DNA of 64,000 nt from a bacterium D16-56 (GCA_003611875.1 RAYY01000028.1:1-64000); one strand, 5' to 3'. Counted from the first letter of the stretch, positions 27,089 to 35,445 are shown. Program-made: numbers and translations. Notes: generated by a model not told the origin, from the sequence alone.

Positions 27089-27945
27089 TCTGTCAGCATG
27101 GCATACATATAGCTTTCGCCACGATAATGGTGCATTTCGTTCCTGTCAGAAGCGTCCACGGATATAGGAAGCTCCTCCAGCCTTTTAATCAGCTTTTCGG
27201 ACATGAAATTGTAGTGGACATCCAGACGCTTAATGTTATCATATTGGGGAAGCTTTTGTAAAAGCAGTTCCCCGCCCTTATCCGATAAGGTTCCGCAGGA
27301 CAAATCCAAAGTTTGAATCTGTCCAATAAACTTACTCTCCAACACAGCCTCTGTAATCTCATCCTGAATCTCGCTGTCCACGATTCCAAGATATTCCAGT
27401 TCAGGAAGCTGAACCTTTTCCAGAAATTCCCGAATGGTATCCGGATTCCCATCAAAACCATAATTATCGCTGCCGATATAGAGCAGTAGTTTTTTCAGCT
27501 TAGGAAGCGTGGCTCTCTGAATCTCCTCGATCACACGCACCGGAAGTCCGCCGCAGATTATGGTCAAAGACTCCAGCTCCTCATGGCAGATTTCTCCCAA
27601 AACCAAACCCGTGCTTCCCTTAATGGTCAGCTCCTTCAAGTGCGGCAGGGCTGCCCACAGATCCTTGTAGTTTCCCTGCATAATCCAGGAAACCTCGCAC
27701 TCGTCATACTCCATATCACCGATGAACAGCTTTTCCACATGGGAAAATCGCTGGGCATTTGCAATGATCCCTTCAATAATCGGCTGGCACTCCTCCTCCC
27801 AGGAGTTGCCCCAATCACCGATAATCAGTTCTGTGACCTGGGGAAATTCCGGATCTGCCAGAATATCCTCCACCAATGTGTCAGAGCCCTTTCCCTCCTC
27901 CTCATATTGGTCAAAATCATAAGAATATTTCTTCGTAGCCGCCAT
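27085..27945 (-). CDS. STM4015-like leucine-rich-repeat protein
   Basis: This 286-residue protein contains irregular leucine-rich repeats, for example VEKLFIGDM, LKELTIKGS, LESLTIICGG, LKKLLLYIGS, LEYLGIVDSE, IQTLDLSCGTL and IKRLDVHYNF, spaced about 25-40 residues apart. There is no signal peptide or membrane segment, so it is cytoplasmic and probably a binding scaffold. ATG 27945 lies eight bases after GGGGAGG. It is the first gene of the minus-strand operon, 42 bases after the PRTase-like gene. Confidence 0.76.
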   Translation of the reverse strand: MAATKKYSYDFDQYEEEGKGSDTLVEDILADPEFPQVTELIIGDWGNSWEEECQPIIEGIIANAQRFSHVEKLFIGDMEYDECEVSWIMQGNYKDLWAALPHLKELTIKGSTGLVLGEICHEELESLTIICGGLPVRVIEEIQRATLPKLKKLLLYIGSDNYGFDGNPDTIREFLEKVQLPELEYLGIVDSEIQDEITEAVLESKFIGQIQTLDLSCGTLSDKGGELLLQKLPQYDNIKRLDVHYNFMSEKLIKRLEELPISVDASDRNEMHHYRGESYMYAMLTE

Positions 27946-27987
27946 GCGCAGCACCTCCCCTTTTATTCTGTATACGAAACAAAGCTT

Positions 27988-28626
27988 CTACAGCTTGGAA
28001 TAGCCGTATGCATTTACCAGTGCATCCAGCTTCTGGCCGCTTTTACAAAGCGGACAATCCCGATGATCATAATCTACGTAATCCGGCAGATCCTTCTTTC
28101 CAAATACCGAATGAACCGGAATACCGTTTACAAACTGAACCGCACTGAATATGGCAGATACTCCCTGGAGCTTTCCTCCATAATACTGCACACTTTCAAT
28201 CGCCTTCTCCACCGAAAAGCCTGTCGTCACCGTAGCCATTAAAATGATCACATGCTTGTCCCGGATCATAGGTACAATGTTATCCCGGAATATAATCTGG
28301 CTGTTATTGTTAAACTCGGGGCGAACAATATAAATGGTCTTATGCATATTCCGGGAAAGGACGCCGCTTCTGGTCAGATCCTCTGACAAGTATGCGCCGA
28401 TTACCTCAGTCCCTTCCATACAGACAACGGTATCTACCGGCATTCCATACAAATAGGTTCCCAGCAGCCCCTTCGCTATATCCTGCGCCTCGTTGGTTCT
28501 GGTCGTTAAAGTAGTCATATCCAGATAATAATTGATATGAGAGTGATTCGTGGCAAAATGTCCCGGCGTTACCTTCAGCGCCGCATTGGTTCCGGCTGTG
28601 TGTATTTTTATGTATCTTGTCTCCAT
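27988..28626 (-). CDS. Orotate phosphoribosyltransferase-like protein
   Basis: This 212-residue protein has the PRTase-fold strand-loop HVIILMATVTTGFSVEKAIE near residues 125-145 and VDTVVCMEGTEVIGAYL earlier. The usual acidic pair of the PRPP loop (DDvxTTG) is replaced by MA, so catalysis may be altered or lost. A C-terminal CPLCKSGQKL segment carries a CxxC. It has its own strong promoter and lies directly upstream of the STM401x-like operon on the same strand. Confidence 0.6.
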   Translation of the reverse strand: METRYIKIHTAGTNAALKVTPGHFATNHSHINYYLDMTTLTTRTNEAQDIAKGLLGTYLYGMPVDTVVCMEGTEVIGAYLSEDLTRSGVLSRNMHKTIYIVRPEFNNNSQIIFRDNIVPMIRDKHVIILMATVTTGFSVEKAIESVQYYGGKLQGVSAIFSAVQFVNGIPVHSVFGKKDLPDYVDYDHRDCPLCKSGQKLDALVNAYGYSKL

Positions 28627-28656
28627 AGTAATTCCCCCTTTGGCGTGTTTTTTTCT

Positions 28657-28685
28657 ATTATACTGGAAAAAAACAAGATGTACAA
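28657..28685 (-). promoter_or_regulatory. Sigma-70 promoter of the PRTase-like gene and perhaps the STM401x-like operon
   Basis: On the minus strand TTGTAC (28680-28685) is followed after 17 bases by a perfect TATAAT (28657-28662), about 30 bases before the start codon at 28626. Confidence 0.72.
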
Positions 28686-28766
28686 GAAGGAAATTGGCAA
28701 TCGGCTATTACATTTCCGCATGGTCAGCGCAGTGAATGCGCAGGCATGTTTCAACGATTAGGAGCT

Positions 28767-28820
28767 GTCCTGAAATAGCTTACCGATAGTCCGCAGGAAT
28801 ATGGCAAGCTATTTTGGGAC
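28767..28820 (-). terminator. Long inverted repeat after asnB
   Basis: GTCCTGAAATAGCTTACC (from 28767) pairs with GGCAAGCTATTTTGGGAC (ending near 28820) at 15 of 18 positions. It lies 12 bases past the asnB stop on the minus strand. A T-tract is weak, so it may act as a terminator or as an mRNA 3' stabiliser. Confidence 0.5.
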
Positions 28821-28831
28821 ACCTTCTTACA

Positions 28832-30685
28832 TTAAATCACCTGAATATCGTACTTTTTCATCCAATAATGAATTTGCCATAGATATGCCATCATCTGAGG
28901 TCCGGCCATAAGCTGTCCGTACCATGGTTTCCCATAGTCAGAAGGAGCTGTCAGAAAATCCTCCACCTTTTTCCGGTCTAAAAACTGGAGAACCGGAGAA
29001 GATGCATCGGCAAGAATTTCTTCCCGGATTCGATTTGTAAGCAAAGCTTCATACTGGCTGTCATAGGTTTTAGGATAAGGAGATTTGCGGCGGTGGCGGA
29101 TTTCGTTGGGAAGATAATCCCGTCCGCATTCCCGCAGCAGAGCCTTTGCAACACCGTTTTTGGCTTTCATCTCCCAGGGAACGTTCCAGACATATTCCAA
29201 AATCCGATGATCGGCAAAGGGTACTCGGGCTTCCAAGCCAGAAAACATGCTGGTCCGGTCCATGCGGTTTAACAGCGTCTGCATAAACCATCGCTGATTG
29301 AGCCAGGAGATCTCCCGGCGGCGCCTTTCCTGGGGAGAGTCAGACTCCAGGCGGGGAGTCTGAGCCACGGATTCCTCGTAGCGGGACGCAACATATTCTT
29401 CCATATTCAGATATTTCAGAAAATCATCCCTAAGAAGCGCCTGCCGAGGCTTTAAATCCATAGTCCAGGGAAAGGTATTGGCCTGGAAGCATTCCTCCTT
29501 GTGGAACCAGGGGTAGCCGCCAAAGATTTCATCGGCACACTCCCCGGTAAGCGCGACCTTGTGGGTAAGACGTACCTGGGAGCAAAAATACAGCAATGAC
29601 GAATCTACATCTGCCATGGCAGGAAGGTCATGGGCGTCCACGGACTGTTTTAGAAAATCTGTCTGATCAGCAGTGGAGCATTCCAGATATTGATGGTCTG
29701 AGCCTAAAAAGGCTGCCATCTGATCCACATAGGGGCGGTCCTGGGAGGGCTGGAAGGAATTAGCCTGAAAATTTTCGGCATTCCCTGCAAAATCAAAAGA
29801 AAAGGTACGCAGCCGCTGGCCTTTTTTCTTTAGCTCTGCCGCACACACAGCCGATACCAGGCTGGAATCAATGCCTCCGGACAAGAAGGTACAGACCGGC
29901 ACATCGGATACCATCTGTCTGCGGATAGAATCCAAAACCAGAGCCGTTGTTTTTTCTACGGTTGTCTCATAGCTGTCCTCATGAGAATGGCTGGTCAGCT
30001 TCCAGTAGCAGCTCTGACGAAATCCGCTGGGATCATAGATGGCAAAATGCCCGGGCAGTATTTCCTGAATGTTTTGGAATACACCGCAGCCGCTGGTTCT
30101 GGCAGGGCCGATACTGAAAATTTCGTTAAGCCCCTGCCGGTCAACACATGCTTTCACACCGGGACAGGCCAGAATCGCCTTGAGTTCAGAGGCAAATACA
30201 AGCTCATCCTCCTGAACCGTATAAAACAGGGGCTTAATACCGCTGCGGTCCCGGTATAAAACAAGACGTTCCATCTTGGGATCCCAGATGGCAAAGGCAA
30301 AAATCCCGTTCAGACGGTTAACAAAATCCGGCCCGTATTCCATATAGCTCCTAAGAATGACTTCCGTATCACTGGTAGTTTCAAAAGAAATGCCCATGGC
30401 TTTTAATTCCCGGCGCAGCTCCTCAGTATTGTAAAGCTCTCCGTTATACACAATAGTGCAGGGATATTCCCGGGAGATACAGGTCATGGGCTGATGTCCG
30501 CCTTTTAAGTCAATAATGGACAGACGGGCATGGGACAGCCCGGCATGAGGCGCCAGAAGGATTCCGTGGTCATCCGGTCCCCGATGGGCCTGAAGCTCAT
30601 GCATATGGTTTAAAATGCGAGAATAGGTTTCCGGGGAGCCGGTGTAATCTTTCGCAAAGCTGCAAAAACCGCCGATACCACACAT
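28832..30685 (-). CDS. asnB: Asparagine synthase (glutamine-hydrolysing)
   Basis: This 617-residue protein begins MCGIGGFCSF, with Cys2 as the amidotransferase nucleophile, followed by HRGPDDHG and YNGELYN. The synthetase half has CTFLSGGIDSSLVSAV (the SGGxDS PP-loop) and LTGECADEIFGGYPWF. The length and motif order match AsnB. It is preceded by GAGAGGA and separated by 23 bases from the upstream permease gene, so the two are probably cotranscribed. Confidence 0.93.
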   Translation of the reverse strand: MCGIGGFCSFAKDYTGSPETYSRILNHMHELQAHRGPDDHGILLAPHAGLSHARLSIIDLKGGHQPMTCISREYPCTIVYNGELYNTEELRRELKAMGISFETTSDTEVILRSYMEYGPDFVNRLNGIFAFAIWDPKMERLVLYRDRSGIKPLFYTVQEDELVFASELKAILACPGVKACVDRQGLNEIFSIGPARTSGCGVFQNIQEILPGHFAIYDPSGFRQSCYWKLTSHSHEDSYETTVEKTTALVLDSIRRQMVSDVPVCTFLSGGIDSSLVSAVCAAELKKKGQRLRTFSFDFAGNAENFQANSFQPSQDRPYVDQMAAFLGSDHQYLECSTADQTDFLKQSVDAHDLPAMADVDSSLLYFCSQVRLTHKVALTGECADEIFGGYPWFHKEECFQANTFPWTMDLKPRQALLRDDFLKYLNMEEYVASRYEESVAQTPRLESDSPQERRRREISWLNQRWFMQTLLNRMDRTSMFSGLEARVPFADHRILEYVWNVPWEMKAKNGVAKALLRECGRDYLPNEIRHRRKSPYPKTYDSQYEALLTNRIREEILADASSPVLQFLDRKKVEDFLTAPSDYGKPWYGQLMAGPQMMAYLWQIHYWMKKYDIQVI

Positions 30686-30708
30686 AAGAGTCCTCTCTTT
30701 CTATATTT

Positions 30709-32109
30709 TCAGAGCAGAAAACATGCCACAAGAAACGTACAGGCAAATCCAATCAAAACAGGCGTCAGATTTTTACGGGCCAGATCCATGGGACTTACAT
30801 TGCAGATGGCAGCTACCGGCACAATGCCCCATGGAACGATGGTGCCGCCCCCTACAAAGATGGCGCTGATCTGTCCTAGGGCGGCAAAGATCGGAACCGA
30901 ACCTCCGGTAATCAGGGAGAAGGTTTGAGACAGGGCGCCGGTCAGGGGAAGACCGGAGAATCCGGAACCGTCCAGTCCGGTCAGGGCTCCGATGACCATT
31001 TGAAGAAACGCAGCCGCGTACTGATTCAAAGGAGTTTTTCCGGCCAGCCAGATAGCCCAGTCATTCATAATGCCGCTTTGATATTGATCGCCCAGAATCG
31101 CCGTGATTCCTTCTCCGCCCATAAAGAAAAAGGCACCGATCAGGATTACGGGCGCAAAGATCCGGATGGCAAACAGAAAGCCCTCTGTCAGATAATCTGT
31201 TATTTTTTCCGGCGCGTGAAAGCCAAAGCCTAACACTGCACCCAGAACCATCAGCAGGGTGGCAGTGCCGGAGACCAGGCTGGTGGCGTCGCCTCCCTTA
31301 AGCCCGAAAGCCGCCATCATTACAATATCAGCAAGGAAGGCAAGCGGGGTAAAAAAAGCGATGAAAATATTTGCCTTGTTCTTTGGCTTCTGGCCTTGCA
31401 AAAGATCTGAGGAGGATCCATGAGCAGCATCAGAGAAAGCCTGCAGGCTTACCTTGTGACCCTTGAATGCTTTCCGGTTCAGCAAAAAGGCAGAAACCAC
31501 CGTGACTGCGCCCATGGTAATAAAAAGAGGAGAGCCTGCAGTAAGGATATCCGTTGTGCTGATTCCGGCGGAAGCTGCCGAGATGGCAGGAGCCCCCTGG
31601 ATGATAAAGTCATAGCTCAGGGCAATTCCGTGTCCAAACAGGTTCATAGCCATGGCGGCTGCCAGCGGATTCAGTCCTTTGCCGATAACAAGAGGAAGCA
31701 TGATCGCACCTACCAGCGCCACGGAAGGCGAAGGCCAGAGAAACAGGGAGAATAAAAGCATGACAATGCCCAGAATCCACCAGGCTACGGACGGACTGCG
31801 CATAACCCGCGAAAATGGCTTCATCATCAGATAATCGCTTCCTAAATCAGAGAGGCATTTGGAAAGTGCAGTAATGAATGCAATGGTGGCAATAATCTCC
31901 ATAAATTCCTTTGCCGCATAGAGAGATGCATTAAAGACCGTCTGGATACCGCCTGACAGGCTTTTTGTGGCAGTAAGACCCAGAAGAAATAAAAAAAGAA
32001 TACAGATAATGGGAGTATCTCTTCTCATTATCATGACTGCCAATATTACAATGACACCGATCAGATAGATCACATGAAGGGTAGTCAGGGTTGTGGTTAA
32101 TTCCAGCAT
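30709..32109 (-). CDS. Ion-transporter-superfamily permease of unknown substrate
   Basis: This 466-residue protein has about 12 hydrophobic segments, with inward re-entrant-like stretches such as LWPSPSVALVGAIMLPLVIG and GLDGSGFSGLPLTGALS, and a late GGGTIVPWGIVPVAAIC. This suggests the ion-transporter superfamily (CitMHS/GntP-like secondary carriers), probably for a carboxylate or amino acid. ATG 32109 lies six bases after AAAGGA. It pairs with asnB downstream, so an amino-acid-related substrate is possible but unproven. Confidence 0.6.
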   Translation of the reverse strand: MLELTTTLTTLHVIYLIGVIVILAVMIMRRDTPIICILFLFLLGLTATKSLSGGIQTVFNASLYAAKEFMEIIATIAFITALSKCLSDLGSDYLMMKPFSRVMRSPSVAWWILGIVMLLFSLFLWPSPSVALVGAIMLPLVIGKGLNPLAAAMAMNLFGHGIALSYDFIIQGAPAISAASAGISTTDILTAGSPLFITMGAVTVVSAFLLNRKAFKGHKVSLQAFSDAAHGSSSDLLQGQKPKNKANIFIAFFTPLAFLADIVMMAAFGLKGGDATSLVSGTATLLMVLGAVLGFGFHAPEKITDYLTEGFLFAIRIFAPVILIGAFFFMGGEGITAILGDQYQSGIMNDWAIWLAGKTPLNQYAAAFLQMVIGALTGLDGSGFSGLPLTGALSQTFSLITGGSVPIFAALGQISAIFVGGGTIVPWGIVPVAAICNVSPMDLARKNLTPVLIGFACTFLVACFLL

Positions 32110-32175
32110 GTTAAGTCCTTTCTGAATTTCAGTATATAGAACTATATGCAAAAAAAGGAGCAGGTGCTTCTTGCA

Positions 32176-32204
32176 TTTACAATCCTTTTTTCCCGTGGTA
32201 AAAT
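32176..32204 (+). promoter_or_regulatory. Sigma-70 promoter of the acyltransferase gene
   Basis: TTTACA (32176-32181) and TAAAAT (32199-32204), spacing 17, about 39 bases before the start at 32243, in the divergent region with the permease. Confidence 0.6.
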
Positions 32205-32242
32205 AAAAGTGCAGGGTTCATTGATGAGAAAAGGGGGACGGA

Positions 32243-33307
32243 ATGAGGGACAAATGGTTTTACAATAAAATCACATGGTTTTCCTTTGTTTTCAGCCTTC
32301 TGGTTATCTGGATCCATTCTTACAATGCAGAGCTGTATCTGGGAAAGTCTTTGGAGATGGAGGCCGTATACCGTTTGGAGCATAGAATCGGAGACGGGCT
32401 TGGACAGATTGCAGTGCCGGGTTTTTTTATGATATCAGGTTATCTGTTTTATCGGAATTTTGCATGGAGCAGGCTGGGAGAAAAGTGGAATCGGCGGATA
32501 CGCAGTGTGCTGATTCCCTATATCTTGTGGAATTTTTTGTATTACATGGGCTATGTGATCGGCAGCCGCCTTCCATGGATGACCGATATAGTGGGAAAAG
32601 GGGTAGTTCCTTTTGATCTTTTTACAGCCGTGGACGCTGTCATAAATTATACGTATAATTATGTGTTTTGGTATTTATATCAGCTGCTTTTGCTGATTTT
32701 GCTGGCTCCGGTCCTGTATTTGATTTTAAAATGCTTTTGGAGCCGGTTACTGTTTTTGATTGCTTTGTGGTGGATGGTGGCGGCAAAAAAACAGCTGCCT
32801 TTTGTAAATGCAGATGCCTTGATTTATTATTCCTCGGCAGCGTCTTTGGCTCTTTCCAAGAGGCAATGGGTGGAGCCGGCAGAAAATGGAAATGGATATA
32901 AGACAGACACAAAAAAGGAAAAATGCAGACAGATGTTTTGGGGAGCCGGTATGATTGCAGGGGCGTATGCAGCATATCAGATCGGGATGCGGGCTGCTTT
33001 TGTACCTTGCTTTGTACTTTGCCGCCTGCTGGCAGCCGCAGGCTTGTGGATGGCTGTGTCGGCAGAAGGACTGCCAGAGGCAAAGGATTTTATGCGGCAT
33101 AATTTCTTTTTGTATGGTGTGCATTTTGCCCTTGTAAGGTTTATCAATAAAGCAGGCGCACAGGTATTTCCTGCTGTTTGGGCAGTACCCTTGATATTAT
33201 ATCTCCTTATGCCGTTACTGGTTCTGGGAATTGCAAGCTTTCTGGGCCGGGGGCTTAGGCGAAGAATGCCCCTTGTATGGAGTTTGATGAATGGGGGGCG
33301 GATATGA
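32243..33307 (+). CDS. Acyltransferase-3 family membrane protein
   Basis: This 354-residue protein has about ten membrane segments. It starts with TWFSFVFSLLVIWIHSYNAE, whose WIHS histidine is the signature catalytic position. The next segments read QIAVPGFFMISGYLFYRNF and RRIRSVLIPYILWNFLYY. Such proteins O-acylate cell-surface glycans or lipids from acyl-CoA. The start has AAAGGGGGACGG upstream. It is not part of a glycan operon, so its acceptor cannot be inferred. Confidence 0.85.
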   Translation: MRDKWFYNKITWFSFVFSLLVIWIHSYNAELYLGKSLEMEAVYRLEHRIGDGLGQIAVPGFFMISGYLFYRNFAWSRLGEKWNRRIRSVLIPYILWNFLYYMGYVIGSRLPWMTDIVGKGVVPFDLFTAVDAVINYTYNYVFWYLYQLLLLILLAPVLYLILKCFWSRLLFLIALWWMVAAKKQLPFVNADALIYYSSAASLALSKRQWVEPAENGNGYKTDTKKEKCRQMFWGAGMIAGAYAAYQIGMRAAFVPCFVLCRLLAAAGLWMAVSAEGLPEAKDFMRHNFFLYGVHFALVRFINKAGAQVFPAVWAVPLILYLLMPLLVLGIASFLGRGLRRRMPLVWSLMNGGRI

Positions 33308-33336
33308 AAGGCTCAGAGTGTGGAGCCGGCAAAGAT

Positions 33337-33377
33337 TTATCCCGCCAAATACGCAGGACGCGCAGCTGGCGGGATAA
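33337..33377. terminator. Perfect 11-bp inverted repeat after the acyltransferase gene
   Basis: TTATCCCGCCA (33337-33347) pairs perfectly with TGGCGGGATAA (33367-33377) across a 19-base loop, starting 30 bases after the stop codon. There is no T-tract. It could be a transcription end or a protein-binding site. Confidence 0.45.
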
Positions 33378-33432
33378 GCAGTTCATGATATGGGAACTGT
33401 TATGACGGGATAAAACAGGATGGCTCTTTACT

Positions 33433-33539
33433 GTAAAAGTCCCATCGCCGGAGGCGATTTAAAATCAGGTATTCCAAGTGCGCCCGCCGGACTTTCATGG
33501 GACGGTGGCGCATCCGCTGCCGGGCGCATGGAGGTTTAC
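33433..33539 (+). repeat. Copy C of the palindromic 3'-end element
   Basis: A full-length copy from GTAAAAGTCCC to GGAGGTTTAC, with TCGCC-GGA-GGCGA and the GCGCCCGCC/GGTGGCGC arms. It is joined head to tail with copy D, with one base between. Confidence 0.85.
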
Positions 33540-33540
33540 T

Positions 33541-33648
33541 ATGAAAGTCCCGCCGCCGATTAGGCGGCATTAATTCAGGGATGCCCCATGTGCCCGCCAG
33601 ACTTTTATGTGCGGTGGTGTGCCGGCAGCCGGGCACATGCAGGTTTAC
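33541..33648 (+). repeat. Copy D of the palindromic 3'-end element
   Basis: A tandem partner of copy C. Its small hairpin differs (GCCGCC-GATTA-GGCGGC) but still pairs, a compensatory change. The right end, GGTTTAC, contains the stop codon of the TasA-like gene (TAA on the minus strand, 33645-33647). Confidence 0.85.
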
Positions 33649-34376
33649 TCCGGATTCTGGTTTTCATAGGCGCGCCATGCTTCCTCCGGACTGTCAAAGC
33701 CTCCGGATTGGATTGCCTTAAAGTCTACGTCAATAAACTCTACGCTGTCCTCTAGCTGTCCGCCTACAATGTTGGCAAAGGTGACGGAGTCAAAGAGCGG
33801 CGGAATATCGTGTCCGGCAGGCACAGGAATCTCGCCCCATCCGCCTCCTGTGTACATATACTCGTAAACGTTGTAACCATCCTTTACGGTAGGCTGGCCG
33901 GGAAGAAGCCTCATGCCGGAGTCCTCATTAAGCTGATAGGAGAATAGCTCGGTCTCCAAAAGCTCTCCGTCATTTTCCAAAAAGCCGTCGTCGTCCGCAA
34001 TGATTACAGAATCTACGGGGATCTTTACGGTCATTCTCAAGTAGGCGTCATTTTTACTGTTGTTTTTGATGGCCGGGTTTTTGGGAATCTCCATCCCTGC
34101 ATACATGTTCTCGGCCTGTTTGATGCCCAGGGCATTGGACGGAGAAGCGTCGGACGGGGTGGCATCGGAGGGAGTGGCGTAGCTGCCGTCTGGGAGCTCG
34201 CCGTCCCATTTGCTTTCGTATAAGTTGAAATCTACCTTGCCTACGGTAAATTTGTTTTTCGCTGCCTCGTAGTCGGTCATATAGGCCATGGTGCCGCCCA
34301 GGCTTAAGATAGCGATGAGGGCGATGGCAGTGAAAAGCTTGATTTTGTTTTTGGTTTTTTTCTGTTTCATTTCCAT
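33645..34376 (-). CDS. TasA-like SipW-dependent secreted protein
   Basis: This 243-residue protein has a basic N-terminus, a hydrophobic core (LFTAIALIAILSLGGT) and a cleavage region TMAYMTDYEAAKNKFTVG typical of SipW-type substrates. The secreted part is beta-rich with VDFNLYESKW, a low-complexity TPSDATPSDASPSN linker, and NNSKNDAYLRMTVKIP, as in TasA/camelysin-type surface fibre proteins. AGGAGG precedes ATG 34376 by nine bases. It follows sipW by 66 bases on the same strand. Its stop codon lies inside the end of repeat copy D. Confidence 0.8.
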   Translation of the reverse strand: MEMKQKKTKNKIKLFTAIALIAILSLGGTMAYMTDYEAAKNKFTVGKVDFNLYESKWDGELPDGSYATPSDATPSDASPSNALGIKQAENMYAGMEIPKNPAIKNNSKNDAYLRMTVKIPVDSVIIADDDGFLENDGELLETELFSYQLNEDSGMRLLPGQPTVKDGYNVYEYMYTGGGWGEIPVPAGHDIPPLFDSVTFANIVGGQLEDSVEFIDVDFKAIQSGGFDSPEEAWRAYENQNPE

Positions 34377-34442
34377 ACATAGATTCCTCCTGATCTTTTT
34401 GTTGCTGGATATTTCCCCATTGTCCCGGATATGGGGAGTGGG

Positions 34443-34832
34443 CTACCGAAGAAGCAGATAACCGATGCCTGGGATGTGGAACCGGACCTTTCCCAGAATG
34501 TCGTCAAAGGGTACAGGAGCCGGGTCATGTACCTGATTGGCGTCTCCTTTGGTGACGGCTGTGCCATTGGCCTGGTCCACGGACAGAACTCTGTGAGTGA
34601 CCAGGGTCTCTCCGGTTCGGAAACTGATAATGTCTCCCTGACGAATGGGCTCCTCTTTCCCATAGGGACTTACATAGATAACGCTTCCTGCTTTAATGGC
34701 AGGCTCCATGCTGCTGCTCTTTACTACATAGGCTTCCATGTGAAAAGCTTTGGGAAGCCATGCCGCCGCGGCCAGAAGAAGGGCGGCAGCCAGGAACAGG
34801 TTAATAAGCCATCGTAAAAGTTTTTCTCTCAA
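34443..34832 (-). CDS. sipW: SipW-type signal peptidase I
   Basis: This 129-residue protein has one N-terminal membrane segment (LFLAAALLLAAAAWLP), the catalytic serine in VVKSSSMEPAIKAG, and LVTHRVLSVD with histidine where bacterial enzymes have lysine. That Ser-His pattern marks the ER/archaeal-like SipW class. IVTKGDANQVHDP-type residues follow as TKGDANQVHDPAPV. It stops right after IPGIGYLLL, without the second membrane segment that many SipW proteins have. It should process the adjacent TasA-like protein. Confidence 0.85.
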   Translation of the reverse strand: MREKLLRWLINLFLAAALLLAAAAWLPKAFHMEAYVVKSSSMEPAIKAGSVIYVSPYGKEEPIRQGDIISFRTGETLVTHRVLSVDQANGTAVTKGDANQVHDPAPVPFDDILGKVRFHIPGIGYLLLR

Positions 34833-34866
34833 TGTTATCTCCTCCTTTACTATTTATCCGCCGAAT

Positions 34867-34880
34867 CGAACGTATGTACG
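34867..34880 (-). promoter_or_regulatory. LexA-like operator before sipW
   Basis: CGAACGTATGTACG differs at one position from the Gram-positive SOS consensus CGAACN4GTTCG. It sits about 35 bases upstream of the sipW start. A near-identical site lies at 35679-35692. Confidence 0.35.
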
Positions 34881-34881
34881 A

Positions 34882-35289
34882 TTATTTTTCTAATTTTTTT
34901 CTGAGTTTTTTTAAAAGCTTCTGATGACGGGCCTGAAGAGTAGTTACCGGCATTTTTTTAGCTCTGGCATAGGATCGGAGGGATTCTCCGTATACGTAAA
35001 GCCTGCAGATCAGCTCCCGCTCATTTTCGGATAATTCCTGGGTGGCTTTTTTCAGGGATTCTAAGAGAAGATGTCTTTCGGCAGTTTCCTCCACCGATTC
35101 GGCAGAGGCGTCCCAGATCAGATCGCTTCCGTTTAAATCCTCTGTGTCCAGGGCGTCGTAGAAAAAGGTTTTGTTTTTTATGTCGCTTTCCCGGAAATAT
35201 CGCTCCTTTCGCTCGCCCTTACAGTAGGCCTTGTAGATTTCCTCTGAGACGGGGATCTGTTTGTCGTGGATTTTGATGTAGTAGTTCAT
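34882..35289 (-). CDS. Small sigma-70-family factor
   Basis: This 135-residue protein begins MNYYIKIHDKQIPVSEEIYKAYCKGERKERYFRE and ends with a region-4-like helix-turn-helix. That region includes LSENERELICRLYVYGESLRSYARAKKMPVTTLQ...KLLKKLRKKLEK; a recognisable sigma region 2 is lacking. Such short proteins are common regulators near SipW/TasA or conjugative genes in Clostridia. ATG 35289 follows AAAGGAG; the upstream part of the open frame is unlikely to be coding. It is the first gene before sipW, with 49 bases between. Confidence 0.65.
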   Translation of the reverse strand: MNYYIKIHDKQIPVSEEIYKAYCKGERKERYFRESDIKNKTFFYDALDTEDLNGSDLIWDASAESVEETAERHLLLESLKKATQELSENERELICRLYVYGESLRSYARAKKMPVTTLQARHQKLLKKLRKKLEK

Positions 35290-35402
35290 GGCTGATTCTC
35301 CTTTCGTGGCAGCGGATATCTGCTCTGCATCCAAGCAGCCGTAATGGGCAAGGGGCAGATACTGCAGCGGTTCAAGTCTGATGAAATGGCTGTGTTTACA
35401 AA

Positions 35403-35445
35403 GCAAAAGGAGAGACACACTGCCTTGGGGGCAATGCGTCTCTCC
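35403..35445 (-). terminator. Rho-independent terminator after the zinc-ribbon gene
   Basis: On the minus strand GGAGAGAC (from 35445) pairs with GTCTCTCC (to 35409), with inner TGCC/GGCA pairing, and is followed by TTTTGCTTTG. It lies 30 bases after the stop of the small gene at 35475. Confidence 0.75.

Noticed and set aside
33421-33650. The tandem repeats as a CRISPR array.
   Set aside because: There are only two ~107-bp units with one base between them, no spacers of regular size and no cas genes.
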